Positions 50,908 through 62,162 of a stretch of DNA of 64,000 nt are shown here, in pieces. The stretch is from positions 66,855,604-66,919,603 of the forward strand of contig CM037587.1 in assembly GCA_021018995.1 (NCBI GenBank), read 5' to 3'. Each line of letters begins with the position of its first letter. Within the stretch, counting starts at the first letter, position 1. Source of the DNA: Chloranthus sessilifolius (lineage: Eukaryota; Streptophyta; Magnoliopsida; Chloranthales; Chloranthaceae). The notes below the pieces were generated by a model. That model did no database searches and had not been told where the DNA came from. It saw only the letters and a program-made list of their open reading frames with translations. Made by a program: the position numbers and the translations under genes.

Positions 50908-53564
50908 TGTAATAGCCCAAAAAATCACGCTAAACTATGACCTCGGGATCCGTGCCCGATTGGTCACAAGTTTGACCAATCAGGAGATCAAGAGTTAGCA
51001 TAGAATGTGATGAACGGACGAGATGTGATGGGTTGAATGCCTATGTGGTGTGTGTTGTGAATGTGAAGTCGCATACACCTACCGCGGTGTATGTGCTCAA
51101 CACACACGTGAGGAAAGGGATAAAAGGGTTTAATAACCCTAAATGTGTGTTTTTGGTGGTTGAGAGAGAAGTAAAGAAGAGAGAGAGAGAGAGGAAGTAA
51201 AGAGAGGAGTTATTGCAACTGATTTGGAGGGGGGATTCAAGCGATAAAAGTCGGATTCAACACGGTTTGGATCTGTTAGAGCCAAAGCTGGAAACCCTAG
51301 CCTTCCAACCATTTGATTTGAAATCAATTCGAGATTGATTCAAGGTAAATTTTTGTAATCAAATGCATAGATTATAGGGGTTAAGTTGTGGTTGAAAGTG
51401 GGTTAAATCATAGGATAATGGGTTAGAAAAATAGAGGAAAAAGTATGGAAGAAGATTGAGAAGAACAGCTCGAAAGGGGCTGAATCTGACAATTTCGATT
51501 AATCGAAATTGGGTTTCGATTAATCGAAATTTGCCAGGAAGTTGAAAGGTCAGAGGACCCCGATTTCGATTAATCGACCTGGGATTTCGATTGATCGATT
51601 TGGGTATCGATTAATCGACTGGGAACCTCCAGTGGACCCCAGGGGTTGGAGGAAAGGACTTGAGGGAAATCGACTAATCGAAATGGGATTTCGATTAATC
51701 GATTCGATTTTTGATTAATCGATTTGGGATCGATTAATCGATTTTAAGAACTTCGACTACTCGAATCGAGAATCGACTTTCTGGCCGAAATTTCGATTAA
51801 TCAATTAGGATTCGAATCGAATGAAAACTCGACTACTCGAATTGAGAATAGACTTTGGCGAGAATTTCGATTAATCAATTAGGATTGATTAATCGAATGA
51901 AAATCGAACTACCGAATTGAGAATCGACTTTGGCGAGAATTTGATTAATCGAATTAGGATTCGATTAATCGAATGAAAATCGAACTACTCAATTGAGAAT
52001 CGACTTTGCGAAGCAGAATTTGATTAATCGAATGAGATTCGATTAATCGATATTGACTTTCGATTAATCGATTTTGGATTTCGATTAATCGACTGAGATA
52101 AAATTTCTTGACTTTTGGATTTGACTTTAAGATTCTTGGAGAGTCTTAGACCTTCTTTATTGCATCCTTTGTGATGTGTTTCACCTGTTATGTGGTACCA
52201 TAGGTGGTACGTGTGGACTAGTGCATAAGGAGCCACGTGGGACCTTGATGCAATGATCAAATGAAGACTTGAGGTAGGGAACACCTTGAACATGTACTTT
52301 ATTTTACAAGAGCATGTATGTAGTGATATAGAATTCAATTCAAATGTTTATTTCTTAAGAATTTGTGAAAAGTGTGTGTGTGTGACATCCATAAGGGTAA
52401 TCATGATGAGCCATCCCCAGGGGATGAAGAAGTAAAGAGATAAGAGCATAAGGTGTGATGCAAGTAAATGGATACATCCCAGGGATGTATCCAAGGATTG
52501 AATCATGTTTGATAGGGCCTAACTGATATAAGATAGCACACTTACACGGTGAATAACTATATATAAGGCACCGATATTTTTGTTATTTGAGGTTTGATAG
52601 GTTACCCCACCGACGTGGCGGGATATCCACGACTGACACGGCAGGATATCCGTGACCGATACGGCGGCGAAACCGTAGGCCAGTGCGGAGGCTTATCCGT
52701 ACATAATAAGCACACCCCAGGGGTGTTGATTGAGACAAGTGAGACCCCGCCACCAATCCCCAGGGGAAAGGGGCTTGGGTACTATATTTGTATTCCCAGG
52801 GAATACGTTAAAACTGTCTATATAGATGACGATGAAGGGTATCTCATCGGGGCTCGATGCCATATTGCTCGGGGATTACTTAAGTTGAAAGTTTAAGTTT
52901 TGCTTTAGGCCTTTTCAGCATCATTCATGAGTAAATGAAAACATAAGTAATCAACAGTAAAACGAAATGCTTTTTAACTGTTTTCATCAATAACTGCATA
53001 GACACATCATGCATGGCATATCATGGAATATATGTGAGTTATAATTTATATGTTCAACCGTGTTTGTTCCCTATTGATCTAGGATGTAGCTCACCCTATA
53101 GACTATACGCCGAGTCCACTAGCATTGGCCGAGGCTTGAGACCGACCTCGGTGAGTGGACCTACTACGGTGACGACAGTTGGAGCCACCTCCTGAGGACT
53201 TCTTCTAGAGGACTCCGTTGTGCCACTTTGAGGGCTTTTTAGAGAGATTTTGTACGGCTTGGTATGTCAAGCCTTGATTTTGTTTAAAACCATGTACAGA
53301 AGGAGTTGGGATTATTCTTTTGGGACGAACCATCCGTGATGATTTCTATCATCGATGGTTCGGATCGGTTCTCCATTCATGCAGAGGCATGAGGGTAGAA
53401 TTGTCTTTTGGGAAGTTAATTAATATAGATTTAAATTCCGCAAATTCGTTTATTATACTTTGCGATGCTTGATATACCAGCGTTCCGTGCTTAGCTAAAG
53501 GGCATGGTCAAGATGATCGTGCTGATGGCACGGGTTTCGGGGTGCCGAAATCCGGGCTGTCACA
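50908..53564 (+). repeat. 3' LTR of the chromovirus
   Basis: 2,657 bp. Nearly identical to the 5' LTR over long stretches (50,935-51,500, 52,110-53,090, 53,190-53,560). Differences are clustered: many short deletions in the palindrome array (51,700-52,030), and a scrambled block at 53,108-53,175 where the 5' copy reads CGTCGCAGGTCCACTACTAG. Ends CTGTCACA followed by TSD CCTAA. Confidence 0.9.
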
Positions 53565-53605
53565 CCTAATGTACATAGTTTTTTCCTACTTTAGGCTATG
53601 TTATC

Positions 53606-53793
53606 CTAGGCCAAGATCTTATCTCTAGCTTTGGTGAAGATAGCGATGAATTTAGCATGCTCTGATGGCCCAAGTAAATGTGGAAGTCTTCCTTGGAATC
53701 GAATGTGAACAAGAAGGCGTGGATGAAACCTTGTCCCAGCGTCTCCTTTGTCACCAAATATTGTCCCCCTTTAATACATTGCACACTTTTCAT
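53606..53793 (-). pseudogene. Stress-response A/B barrel (Dabb) protein fragment
   Basis: Minus strand: TLGQGFIHAFLFTFDSKEDF with HIYLGH, then after a one-base shift PSEHAKFIAIFTKARDKILA and a stop at 53,608. This matches the C-terminal half of plant Dabb/stress-responsive proteins (QGFTHxFxxTFxSxEDLxxYxxHPxHxEF). The N-terminal part is missing. It lies right beside the chromovirus target site and opposite to the other captured fragments. Confidence 0.55.
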
Positions 53794-53959
53794 CAGTTTA
53801 TATCATAGTGACCAAATACACAGTTTTTGTGAAAAATGTGAAAAAAAAATAATTCTCATTTTTCTGAAGAAAAAAAATGCGTTTCATTCCCAATTTAAAA
53901 CCCTTGTTTGGTTAATTATTTTTTATAGTTATTAATATTTTCAGATATTTTTTAATGTT

Positions 53960-54122
53960 TGAATTGATTCCAACATGTCTTTGACAACGACAATGTTTTG
54001 TTGGAAGAAATAGAGAACTCTGTCCGTAAAGCGTTTCTTACGGTAGACCTTGCTTTAGTAGATGATTGTTCCGTCAGCAGTTCTTCTGGGACTACTGCAC
54101 TCACTGCTTTGATATTTGGAAG
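53960..54122 (+). pseudogene. Protein phosphatase 2C exon fragment
   Basis: DNDNVLLEEIENSVRKAFLT, then VDLALVDDCSVSSSSGTTAL and TALIFGR with donor GGAAG|GTTAGT at 54,123. SSGTTALTALIFGR is a hallmark of plant PP2C phosphatases. An in-frame TGA lies at the 5' edge (about 53,960). The following catalytic exons (VANAGDCRAVL) are not found; only this exon was captured. Confidence 0.75.
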
Positions 54123-55480
54123 GTTAGTGAAGCTTCAAAGACTTTGTTTGATTCATGTTAAGAGTGTTAATTTCTTGATTCTATGTATGTGATCCATAAA
54201 TCTCTCCTCTTTATGGTTGCTCTCTCATTTTTACCACTATTATATAATAATGGCTTGAGAATACTACGATATTGTTATTATCCCTATTCTCTTGACATTG
54301 AAATCCTATTGATTTTTACATGGTTATAACCAATGCTACTGTTATTTGTCCCTAAGTTTCTCTTTGATTCTAAGACTTCTAATTTTCTCATTGCACCCGT
54401 AATTGAGCATGGCCATAGATCTCATAGTACTTTGCAAATGAATATAGCCATACATAAACGATTTTTTGTCAGAAGATCTGCAAAAAATGCTCGACTCCAC
54501 AATAAATCCGTTCGTGTCAATCATTTGGTGGCTTCCTGTATGTAAGGGAATCTAATACTATCTGATATTGGGGTTCCTGAGAAGCGAATTTGTCACGCTC
54601 CACTGAATGGAAATAGCCTACCTCGTGTTTTACATCCGAAAGATGATTGAATATTTGAATATTACATGGCCTCGCTGCCAAAGGTGTTTCTAGCCCTGTT
54701 GGGTTACTCGGTTTCTTCTCTTCTCTGAGTGTAGTCACAACAGGGGTGGTCTATACCCATCTGTTTAACTTTGGTATCTTGGAAAACAACAACAGTTCAT
54801 TGCATATTTTCCCCCCTATAATTTGATTTGTGGTTAGGGTCATCAATGCTAGGTGGCATCCTATACTGCCATATCAGATATATTTAGTGATCATTTTTGG
54901 GGGCAGTTTTTCGCATCATAATGTGCAGTCTTCTTTAAGTATACCAAAATTCCATTTTTGCAAAAGATAATTGTATCCTTCATTTACAAAAGGATCATGG
55001 TCATTATCATGTTTTTGCTTCTAAAACTGCATGTAATCTGTGTTGCATTAGATGGTTTATGGGAAGTTTTATTCACATCCTGATGAGATATTAGAAAACG
55101 GAGCATGATAATTTTTGGGTTTCCTAGTTGACTATAAAAACTTTTCTTGTAAGAAGTTTTATCAAATACCTAACCTATTAGTATAGGCAAAAGGTTTAGT
55201 ATATATCTATGTGTTATCCATTTAGGAGAAAAGTTTATGATTCAAAGCAGTCAATGATTTTCAGCTGTACTTAATGGGGGATATTTAGTTTTTGGTGTAT
55301 TGGCCCCTTAAATAATCAATGCTCGAATTAGATTTCCGTAGAGATAACTTTTACTACTAAGCTATTTAAGTTTAAATTGCTATGTGGATTTCACTCGAAA
55401 AAATTGATAAATTTGGCCTGAGCACCATCTCTAGATTTATCTTGTGCAATCTTTGAAGTAAATAGCATTGGATTTCAAAA
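54123..55480. other. Composite-element spacer
   Basis: Weak open frames at 54,333-54,545 (plus) and 54,517-54,738 (minus) have no recognised domain. The phrase TTCAAAGCAGTCAATGATTTT at about 55,236 is a short relic of the long-inverted-repeat family. Confidence 0.3.
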
Positions 55481-56080
55481 TGCAACCTCAAGTTCGCAGG
55501 TTATAGCCAAGCTTATCTATTACAAAAAGGTGTACCAAATTTGTGGACGAGATTGGGATGCAGTGGGTATTTAGTGCTAAACAAGAGTTACCATGGGATG
55601 GATTTTTAAGGATGATGTGGTCCATCTTTAAACTGCAGGAAATGAGTGGAGCAGGTGGTGGTTGGGAGGTCATAGGGACTCGGGTGAATGGTCGAAGGTC
55701 CGTTTGACTTGGAGCAAGGGTTGAGATACTAGAAAATGGAGTAACATGGGTAGGTTGATACATATCTAGGGAAGGTGATGGCAGGGTGGGCTGTAGGGGT
55801 GTAGGAGACTGAAAATCGATAGAGATGCAGGGCTGATGGGAAGTTGGGAATAAATATGGGAGTAGTGTTGCGGGTCAGTGGAGGAGTAGTAGGTACTGGA
55901 CATGGGCTTAGGATGTAAGTAGAATATGTTTAAAGTGGCTGGGTATTAGTAGGGGATCCAAGGATGGCAGGAAGTGAAGTATAAACTTGACTTTTAGTGA
56001 TGAGATTAGGGTTAGATTGCAGAATAAAAAGAAAGAGAAGAGGAAGAAGAGAATGGTTGTGTGCTAAGCATGCACGCCCA
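55480..56080 (-). other. Pro/Ser/Thr-rich reading, possibly a Copia polyprotein linker
   Basis: The plus strand is strongly purine-rich with TGG/GTGGG runs. The minus strand reads Pro/Ser/Thr-rich peptides (e.g. RVPMTSQPPPAPLISCSLK) like the linker between integrase and RT in some Copia elements. No catalytic domain adjoins it, so this is a weak call. Confidence 0.22.
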
Positions 56081-56547
56081 AGCCCTATATATATATTTAT
56101 ATAATTTTATAAATATAAGGGAGGAATCTATTACCATCAAGAACGTAGTCAATGGTTTGACCGAGGTCAAATAGGTCAAACCGGTCACCAAGTCAGCAAA
56201 TCAACTTTCTGCTGGGTCACTATAGGCTGCCTGCAGTATTTCATGCTTTTGTCGTTGGCGAGTGCCAAATTCACGAATGAGATGGAAAGAGTATCACAAA
56301 AAGACAATTGTCCATCAAATCCTATCTAAAGCTGACTTCTAAAAGCTTAACCTTATGAGGCTGGTGACACCTTATTAATCCCACATAAATCTATCTTATT
56401 TGCGAATGGGCAGTACTTCAATACATGGTCTGGTGGCCTGCCATACATTAGTTTAATAACCTTTTTGTTTTGATGGACCAATAGTTTGAACTCTTACATT
56501 GGTTTAATATGCTCATTGGGGCACGTCACCGTTTTCTCTTCTCACAG

Positions 56548-56812
56548 CCCAGAGATTGGGACGACAGAGAGTATATTGAAGACCCTAATGCTGTCAAACC
56601 AGCAGTAATCGGTTTGTATATGAATATTTCATTCCAACCCTTTGCCTTGGATTCTACATTGCCTATAATTTCTTCTTCGCACTGCAGGGATATGATTCAA
56701 TTCCAGCTGAAATTCCTGATCCAAAGGCTATGGAGGTGTGTTAATTGTCATCGAGCAAGGTGGCTCGATGCCAAAGATATCAAACAGCATATATTACCAT
56801 TGAAGTCATATG

Positions 56813-56893
<81 letters not shown>

Positions 56894-57181
56894 CTCAATT
56901 AACCTATTGTCAATGGAACAATCACAGCCTGATAACTGGGATGAAGATGAAGATGGTATTTGGAGACGACCAAAGATACCAAACCCAGCATACAAGGGGC
57001 CATGGAAGCCCAAGGTTCGCCTGCACGAACTTTTAACGAATTCCTCTTAACCATAATTTTTTAGGCTTGGTCTGATTTGGTTTTTTGTTTCACATTTCCG
57101 GTATAATCTATATGACCTTACCAAAGATCAAGAATCCAAACTATAAAGGGGAATGGAAGATCCCATGGATCGACCACCCAG
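56548..57181 (+). pseudogene. Calnexin gene fragment (four exons)
   Basis: Exons 56,548-56,604 (PRDWDDREYIEDPNAVKPA), 56,688-56,735 (GYDSIPAEIPDPKAME), 56,928-57,014 ([20 protein letters not shown] then AYKGPWKPK) and 57,124-57,181 (KIKNPNYKGEWKIPWIDHP). These are the P-domain repeats of plant calnexin, an ER lectin chaperone. The first three exons are intact with good splice sites; the fourth lacks an AG acceptor (ACCAAAG). Flanking exons, signal peptide and membrane segment are absent. A 72-bp (TA)n lies in the intron before exon 3 (56,818-56,890). Confidence 0.85.
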
Positions 57182-57530
57182 GTAAATTTCAAACCTTCAG
57201 AAGTTTGTGGCTAAATGATATGGTCACCTCTTGTAATGTTGAGAACTATATGAACATTGCTTGAGTTTTATGAAGAACTGAGATCATATTAAACGGTCTT
57301 TCTAAATTCATTTCTGTCCACATGCGTATATTTCTTCATCCCTAATTGCAATGCGGGGTACTTCTATTTGCGCTTACCAGATTACTGGTGGGCACCTACA
57401 CTAAACTCTGTTGACTGTGTGGAATCAGACGATCATGATCATTTTTCATGACAATCTTCCACACAATGTATGTTACAAATGCATTTTGTCTACTATTCCT
57501 TCATTTGACGAATCTCTGATTATTATGTAG

Positions 57531-57675
57531 GAGGTTCCAGAGGGGCGGAAAGATAGTCCGGGAGGCCCGTGGCATTTCATTGGTCTCATGCCCCTCTTTG
57601 ATCCTCCCCGACATGATAGTGCAGAAACCATCAAGAGGGCGCTCAACCTTGGTGTAAATGTTAAAATGATCACAG
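57531..57675 (+). pseudogene. Plasma-membrane H+-ATPase exon fragment
   Basis: [48 protein letters not shown], preceded by a good acceptor (TTATTATGTAG). This is the nucleotide-binding region before the TGDQLAIGKET motif of P-type proton pumps. The expected GTGA after MITG is missing (ACAG|TTTAG) and the phosphorylation and membrane segments are absent. It lies 350 bp after the calnexin piece on the same strand. Confidence 0.85.
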
Positions 57676-58260
57676 TTTAGCTTCTCAGTGCGACACCATG
57701 AACTCTACTTTGATTAGACGCTAGGGGACGGGACCACTTGGCAGGAGAGGCGAAACAAATTTTTTTATTTTTTTTCTTTTATTTTGAAAATGGGCCATGG
57801 GGTCAGATTGTTAACTCTTTTTCTTTTGTTCTTCTTTTTATTTGAATAAAAGGATTGGGCATGTAGAGTATAAAATGTTTGGTTGATTTGAAAAAATAGG
57901 TTGAAATGCAACCTTTTGCTTGAATAAAAGAATTGGGCATCTATTTTTTTTATTAATAGAATGATTTGCATTTGAGTTGAATGGATGTGTTTAAATATGT
58001 GATTAATAGCTTTTTTTTCTTTATATAATTTTTTTTAAAGCATTGAAAAAAAAGCATTAAAAAAAAACATTTAAAAAGCATTAAAAAATTATATTAAAAA
58101 AATTACATTAAAAAAAAAGCATTAAAAAATTTCATTAAAGAAAGCATAAAAAAAATATTATTTAAAAAAAAATTGCATAAAAAATCGTCGACGTAATTTT
58201 TTTTTTTTAAAGTATTTTTTAAAAAAAAAGTTTGCATAAAAAAGATTTTTTCTATGACTA
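57676..58260. other. A/T homopolymer-rich right body of the composite element
   Basis: 58,010-58,250 consists of runs of A6-A9 with repeated GCATTAAAAAAA phrases. No coding signal. Grades into the CAGTGG-containing terminal region. Confidence 0.4.
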
Positions 58261-58419
58261 TTAAGAGCAGTCGTTGTTAAAATTCATAAACCACTGTCGT
58301 ATATAGTGGTAAAAAAAAAACCACTGCTTTTTTTACAACTAATTAGGGCAGTGGTTTTTTTGGAAAAATCCACTGTCAAAGACAATGGTTTTTTTGGCTT
58401 TTTCACGTGAAGTGGAATA

Positions 58420-58930
58420 TGAAATGGCACGCAAAAGAACAAGGATTTTAAAAGGTAAAATCGTGAGAAGGAGTTGAGGGATTTAGGGTTTGGGCTGATC
58501 GAAAATGGAATTTCGACCAGTCTCATGGCTTTATATAGCCCTGGTTCCCTAAAATTCGACTGGTCAAAACCATTTCGACCGGTTGGAATTATAAGAGAAT
58601 TAAAAATTCTCTTCATAGCTTCTATGCTGAAGCTGATTCCTCAATCTTGACAAGTCGAAAACCATTTCGACCTGTCGAATCACAACATAAACTCTGGTTT
58701 CTATTTTGAATATAATTTCGACCGATCGAAATGGCTCGACCAGTCGAAATTTTGCTTCTTCATTCACTTCTTGAGCAGGTCGACCGGTCGAAATCTATTT
58801 CAACCGATCGAGATCTGGGTAGAGAACATAATTCTCTTCCCCGACCTAGATATTATTTTATTTTGTTCTCTACTACCTGCTCACAAACCAACTCATTAAA
58901 TCTAATAAAAATAAGACAAAAAAAATCATA
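58420..58930 (-). repeat. Gypsy LTR (minus strand) with TCGACCGGTCGA palindromes
   Basis: Repeated dyads TTCGACCGGTCGAAAT, TTCGACCAGTCGAA, TTTCGACCTGTCGAA. The TATA box is on the minus strand (GGCTATATAAAGCC, about 58,528-58,541). It is followed on its 5' side by the minus-strand Gypsy remnant. Boundaries are approximate; the left side touches the composite transposon end. Confidence 0.5.
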
Positions 58931-59410
58931 AACTAATACTATACAAGGGGCTTGGGTTGCCTCCAAAGAAACGCTAAGTTTATTCGGTCATCAGTCGGAC
59001 CCCCTCAAGCCACGATAGGCATGAGAGGCTATTTATCTAGCATGTTGGGGCTACCCTTTCTATTAGTTAAGGCCTTGAGGCATCTTGGTGGTCTTTGTAC
59101 AAACTCATCCACCCTATAAACCATGACAAATTTGGCTTCAACGTGTGTTGGCAATTTAAGAGCATCGAATAAGTCATTATTTAAAACCAATCGACTTGAG
59201 GTTTGTCGAAGCATTATAAAAATGGATCACTAGACACATAAGGTGTCTCAAATGTAATGCTCGGCTGCTCAGTCGATGTAAAACAAGAAATTATGTTCTC
59301 CTCATGCAATTGTTCTTGAGGTATTAGATGAATAACACAAATTGGTTGACTATTATCGGTAGCGTTAGGCGGGTCTTTCCTTGGAGGGAGAAGTTCCTCT
59401 GACAGCACAT
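58930..59410 (-). pseudogene. Gypsy internal remnant (Tat/Athila-like tail, minus strand)
   Basis: Contains GGGCTTGGGTTGCCTCC with GCTAAGTTTATT (58,950-58,985), a phrase that on the minus strand (GGAGGCAACCCAAGCCC) is typical of the end of Athila/Tat-like pol. Open stretches at 59,214-59,029 and 59,412-59,214 read like parts of a polyprotein (VEAKFVMVYRVDEFVQRPPR) but no domain can be named. Confidence 0.4.
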
Positions 59411-61839
59411 GCTGTGTAACAGCCTGAAAATTTTGACTTTGAATAGTGTATCTCGGGATGTATGCCCGACTTTGAACAGTATACCTCGGTGTGCGTGCCC
59501 GACTGGTCACATGCTCGATTTTATGAAATTACTTACGTAAGTTAAATTGGGTTTGGTCTTGAGTGGAAAAAGACGGATTTAGATTGTGTGTTGAGCATTA
59601 GGTGGTTTCTTATGCACCAAGCTTTGGTGTATGGGCTCAACACCGGGTCCGATTAGTGGATGGTTTGGGTGTGTAGGCCCACACCTAATCAAAGAAAACT
59701 ATTTTGTTATGAGATAACACCTAAAGAGGTACCTTCGTTTCGCACGGGAGCTAGATCCTTAGATGAGAACTAATACGCCCAAAGACAAGTATATGTGTTT
59801 TGTATGGGAACCGATCCCATTTAGTTAAAGAAGGCAATTTCTTCTTTTGGGAGCTAACACCCGGTTTGCACAAGGTTTTGTTTTAGGTTTTGGGTTTTTG
59901 AGGAGAGAAGGAAGAGAGAAAGAGGAGGAGATGAAATGAACGTCTTGAATCCATGAGTGCCGAGCCTTAGATTTGCGCGAAAAACATTTGTGAGATCGTC
60001 TAAGGGGAAGATCACGATTTCGACGTTTGGTTGTGGTTTTATGAGTTTTGGAGCCGTTTGGGGGTTTTGAAACCCTCTTCTTGCAAAGAGATCGTGAGTT
60101 TTGATCCGCAAATCGTAGCGTGAGTTTGCGTGAAGTGTGTGTGGAAGGATTGCCGTTAATTTCGTGGGTTTGGTTGTGATCTCGGAGCACGGAGATGATC
60201 GAGGTGGGTTTAGAAACCCTTGTTATTTAACGAAGAAGACGATCCGATCTACGAGTAAATCACCGATTTAAAGAGGTAAATAATGCAATTCTTACATGTA
60301 TTTAATTAAATATATGTTGGTTAGATGTGTGCAAAAGATTAGGATCAAAAGGATTGAATTTTGATGAAAAAATGGGTTTCAAGGTTCAAACCGAGAAGTG
60401 CTGTAAACCGCCAAAATCGATTAATCGAGTTTTTGACAAGAGAGAAATTGAGAGGAACTGAAATCGATTAATCAAGAGAATTTCGATTAATCGATTTTGA
60501 ATTCGATTAATCGATTTTGAAAATCGATTAATCGAGTTTGCCCGGCTTCATCGACACTACTGTAGTATTTCAGCCATAACTTTTTGTGCCGAATTCGGAT
60601 TGATGTGATTCTTGTTGCGTTGGAAAGAAGACAGAAAGCCCTACAACTTTGATGAATTGACCAACTTGTGAATCAATTGTTTTAAAGGGCAACATTTAGT
60701 AATAAGTTAGGTAAATTTCTAATTTTGTCGAGAAACGAAACCGATTAATCGAGTAAAATCGATTAATCGATTTTTGAATTTCGATTAATCGAAATTGGGT
60801 CGATTAATCGACTGGTCTCAAATAGTGAAAAAGATTTTTGGCTCTTTGAAAATCGATCAATCGAGAGAAAATCGATCAATCGACTTTGGAAAATCGATTA
60901 ATCGATTTTGAAAATCGATTAGTCGATTTTGTCTGAGTTGCCAGTACTGCTTTAGTATTTTGATCATAACCTTCTACTCCGACCTCCGATTGATGCGATT
61001 CTTGAGGCGTTGGAAAGACAACAAAGAGATCTACAATGTTTGTGTTTTGACCAACTTATGAATCTAAATTTTTAAAGGTAAAAATTTAGGATAAAGGTTA
61101 CATCAATTTCTGTGTTGGCGCGAACTTGCCCATTCCGACTCGATTTTTTTAGAAAACACTTAAATAGTCTAAGTTATTAGTGGTTGGGGTTAATCCTTGA
61201 TGCATCATTGTGTCCTTGTGATGTAGCTTAAGGGTGGACGGTCATCGATAGGACCTTGCTTGCTTCGAGGTTAAGGTAGGGGAAATTTAATATTTGATTA
61301 TATTTTTGAAATTGATTCATAGATGCCTTGATTTAATCAAATGAAAATGATAAGTGAGATTTGAAGTTTTGTTATTTAAAATCGATGCTTGAATCTAATT
61401 GGACGTGTAGGGGAACTTCAACACAAACCTGCATGTTTAACTTTGATTCATTGTTTCTTTGAGGTATTCATATGAAAAAAATGATAAGTTTTCTTGATGT
61501 ATTTTGATGTTAGTTTGATAGATATTTGAATTATAACTTGAACTCCTTGCAAAATAGAAATTTAAAATTCGTGAGTCGAAAATGGTGAATTTTGAACTGT
61601 GAACTTAACCTAGAATTTGTACTATGGTATTCGATTTTTAAACTTGATTTTTAAATGGTGAGTTTTAAAACCTTTTAAGCAAGAATGTGAGCTTTGGATC
61701 GTGATTTAGAAATCTGAACTAGAATGTGAACTTGAAATCTTTGAGTCTTGTAGATTTATGAGAAGGTACACCTTTGGGATTTATGTACACCTTGGACCGT
61801 GTGGATTTGTGTATACCCTTGGACCGGGCGTATGGATTT

Positions 61840-62110
61840 TGTACGCTCTGGACCGTTTTTACGGGATTTTACGTACACCCTTGGACTTGTTGTGCTTATG
61901 TACGCCCTTGGACCGTTTTTACGGGATTTTACGTACAACCTTGGACTTGTTGTGCTTATGTACGCCCTTGGACCGTTTTTACGGGATTTTACGTACACCT
62001 TTGGACTTGTTGTGCTCATGTACACCCTTGGACCGTTTTTACGGGATTTACGTACACCCTTGGATTTCGATGTAGTCATGTACGCCCTTGGACCGCTTTT
62101 GCGGCATTTT
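61840..62110 (+). repeat. 60-bp tandem repeat in LTR
   Basis: Units begin GTACGCCCTTGGACCGTTTTT at 61,840, 61,900, 61,960, 62,020 and 62,080 with exact 60-bp spacing in the middle units and few substitutions. Because 60 is a multiple of three, several frames stay open in both strands; these are not genes. Confidence 0.9.
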
Positions 62111-62162
62111 ATGTACTCTTTGGATTATACTTCGTAAATCAAACCATAAGTCGTGAGATTAA

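Larger units (their letters stand above)
40235..53569 (+). mobile_element. Full-structure Gypsy chromovirus (Tekay-like) with extra ORF
   Basis: Element 40,240-53,564 (13.3 kb) with 5-bp TSD CCTAA at 40,235-40,239 and 53,565-53,569. LTRs are 40,240-42,893 and 50,908-53,564, both TGTAATAGCC...GGGCTGTCACA. PBS TGGTATCAGAGC at 42,896, PPT GGTGGGGAGGA just before the 3' LTR. Gene order gag, protease, RT, RNase H, integrase, chromodomain, then an unusual extra ORF at 49,047-50,619. The coding region has stops and frameshifts, so it is non-autonomous, but the structure is complete. It inserted into the composite DNA transposon between the enolase and Dabb fragments. Confidence 0.92.
30173..58415. 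mobile_element. Composite CACTA-like transposon carrying gene fragments (with nested Gypsy insertions)
   Basis: Left end CACTACGTCAAAATGATAAG (30,173) with subterminal ACCACTG/CAGTGG motifs (palindrome CCACTGCCCAAGCAGTGG at 30,221-30,238). Right end ...CTTTTTCACGTGAAGTGG (58,415) preceded by CCACTGTCGTATATAGTGG (58,291), GGGCAGTGG, CCACTGTC and ACAATGG. The ends match as imperfect inverted repeats. AAT precedes the left end and follows the right end at one-base offset. Between them, after removing the Gypsy insertions (34,514-37,088; 40,240-53,564), remain about 12 kb with fragments of six host genes. No CACTA transposase was recognised, so it would be non-autonomous. Gene capture by CACTA elements is known; Helitron or MULE origin is not excluded. 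Similar motifs at 29,780-29,815 make the left boundary uncertain. Confidence 0.5.

Noticed and set aside
61840-62110. CRISPR-like array from regular spacing
   Set aside because: Direct contiguous tandem repeat in a plant LTR with no unique spacers.
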